Shown here: one piece after another, positions 5,991 through 6,472 of the stretch
How the letters are laid out: the number at the start of each line of letters is the position of its first letter
Numbering within the stretch: position 1 is the stretch's first letter
Assembly (NCBI GenBank): GCA_934631995.1
Contig: CAKTYF010000112.1
Coordinates: 1 to 6,472 of the forward strand
Direction of reading: 5' to 3'
Source of the DNA: an uncultured Eggerthellaceae bacterium
GTDB lineage: Bacteria > Actinomycetota > Coriobacteriia > Coriobacteriales > Eggerthellaceae
Length of the DNA stretch: 6,472 nucleotides
Translations under genes and position numbers: made by a program
The notes under the pieces: model-generated
Told to the model about the DNA's origin: nothing
What the model saw: the letters and a program-made list of their open reading frames with translations, nothing else
Databases searched by the model: none

Positions 5991-6023
5991 TTGTTGACAA
6001 AAGGTGGGGTAATTTGACAACAA
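5991..6023. repeat. 33-bp imperfect dyad with 11-bp arms
   Basis: TTGTTGACAAA (5991-6001) and TTTGACAACAA (6013-6023) are inverted copies matching at 10 of 11 positions, with an 11-nt G-rich spacer. The size and plan resemble an operator or a REP-like palindrome. Two TTGACA words (5994, 6014) look like -35 boxes, but no fitting -10 box follows. It is 46 bp downstream of the mscL stop. Confidence 0.65.
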
Positions 6024-6069
6024 CTGCGCTCTGACCAGCCGCTCTCTTCTTGTCGTTTACCGCTTGGCG

Positions 6070-6472
6070 CTAGTCCTCCTTGGCCCTCACCTTAGGTGCG
6101 GCGGGAGCATCAAACGAACCAGCGCAATGCGGGCAGCGCGTAGCGCCTTCCTTGACTTCTTCCAGGCAGAAGGGGCAGGTGGGAGGCTCGGTTTCGTCCT
6201 CTGCCGCCTCTTCTTTTTTGCCCAGATTCTGCATGTTGTTCACGGCCTTGACCAGCAAGAACACAATGAATGCAACAATCAGGAAGTTGATAACGGCGGA
6301 AATGAATGCGCCGAAGTCAATGGAAGTGCCCGGAATAACCAGCGCGCCTGCGGTATCGATGCCGCCGCCCGTGATAAGCGTGATTAGGGGGTTGATGATG
6401 TTCGAAGTCAGCGCAGTAACAATTGCCGTGAACGCGCCGCCCACGATAACGCCAACGGCCATATCCATCACG
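6070..6472 (-). CDS. mscL: Large-conductance mechanosensitive channel MscL with C-terminal zinc ribbon (N-terminus cut)
   Basis: Homopentameric inner-membrane channel that opens under membrane tension to release solutes during hypo-osmotic shock. The visible 134 residues begin within the conserved N-terminal motif: VMDMAVGVIVGGAFTAIV corresponds to the RGNVxDLAVGVIIG region of the family. About 13-16 residues and the promoter therefore lie beyond the right edge. TM1 runs through the first 25 residues or so (with the Gly/Ala gate). A periplasmic loop of about 25 residues follows, then TM2 (FGAFISAVINFLIVAFIVFLLV), then a charged KKEEAAEDETEPP linker. The tail carries CPFC and CPHC separated by 10 residues (6124-6177), a treble-clef or zinc-ribbon-like pair that E. 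coli MscL lacks, and ends in a basic/acidic segment. It is convergent with the exonuclease gene. Confidence 0.95.
   Translation of the reverse strand, partial: VMDMAVGVIVGGAFTAIVTALTSNIINPLITLITGGGIDTAGALVIPGTSIDFGAFISAVINFLIVAFIVFLLVKAVNNMQNLGKKEEAAEDETEPPTCPFCLEEVKEGATRCPHCAGSFDAPAAPKVRAKED
6124..6177 (-). other. Zinc-ribbon segment of MscL
   Basis: On the minus strand the codons encode CPFC, ten residues (LEEVKEGATR), then CPHC. Four cysteines in two CxxC knuckles with this spacing are typical of small cytoplasmic zinc ribbons. In MscL it replaces or follows the cytoplasmic C-terminal helix bundle. Confidence 0.8.

Larger units (their letters stand above)
5766..6069. other. 304-bp convergent intergenic region between the exonuclease gene and mscL
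   Basis: No credible gene is seen. Short minus-strand open frames have no ribosome-binding site and run through the terminator. Contents in order are competing hairpins (5772-5836), about 64 bp of unstructured AT-rich sequence, a bidirectional terminator (5901-5926), a small stem (5944-5973), a 33-bp dyad (5991-6023) and about 46 bp of plain sequence before the mscL stop. Confidence 0.75.

Noticed and set aside
5994..6019. Two TTGACA words as -35 promoter boxes
   Set aside because: No -10-like hexamer occurs 15-19 bp downstream of either, and the plus strand beyond has no gene in that direction. They are better read as parts of the dyad.
5808..6023. Short minus-strand frames after mscL that could be a small downstream gene
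   Set aside because: They read through the bidirectional terminator, use alternative starts without a Shine-Dalgarno, and show no protein-like pattern.
6073..6079. AGGAGG-like sequence at the end of mscL on the minus strand as a ribosome site for a following gene
   Set aside because: No start codon lies at a usable distance, and no open frame follows. It encodes the last Lys-Glu-Asp residues of MscL.
1..6472. CRISPR array, tRNA or rRNA genes, transposase, phage or toxin-antitoxin genes
   Set aside because: I found no regularly spaced direct repeats, no cloverleaf-like sequence and no recognisable protein of these classes.

Overview
The window looks like a chromosomal segment from a moderately GC-rich bacterium. 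The best guess is an actinobacterium of the class Coriobacteriia (Eggerthellaceae-like). This rests on the overall protein style, the alanine- and glycine-rich insertions, and an MscL carrying a C-terminal zinc ribbon. It is an impression from reading, not a database result.

Layout from left to right. Positions 1-2910 hold the C-terminal five sixths of the replicative DNA polymerase III alpha subunit (dnaE), cut by the left edge. It overlaps tRNA pseudouridine synthase A (truA, 2903-3901, with an unusual Gly/Ala/Pro/Val-rich N-terminal extension). truA in turn overlaps by 4 bp an unrecognised 252-residue protein (3898-4656). The three genes are translationally coupled and probably form one operon.

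The gap 4657-5075 is the most interesting part. A 12-bp perfect palindrome begins inside the stop codon of the unknown gene. It is followed by a roughly 235-bp fold-back element with 54-bp imperfect terminal inverted repeats, resembling a MITE or other non-coding repeat. After that come an intrinsic terminator and a likely promoter. A stand-alone DEDDh-family 3'-5' exonuclease (5076-5765) follows.

The gap 5766-6069 contains two mutually exclusive hairpins, a strong bidirectional terminator, a small stem and a second 33-bp dyad. On the minus strand, 6070-6472 is the mechanosensitive channel MscL, missing its N-terminus at the right edge and ending in a C-X2-C-X10-C-X2-C zinc ribbon. It converges on the exonuclease gene.

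The functions are mostly housekeeping: replication, tRNA modification, nucleic-acid trimming and osmotic protection. I see no defence island, CRISPR array, toxin-antitoxin pair or prophage. Novelty, if any, lies in the non-coding fold-back element and dyads, and in the unknown third gene of the operon.
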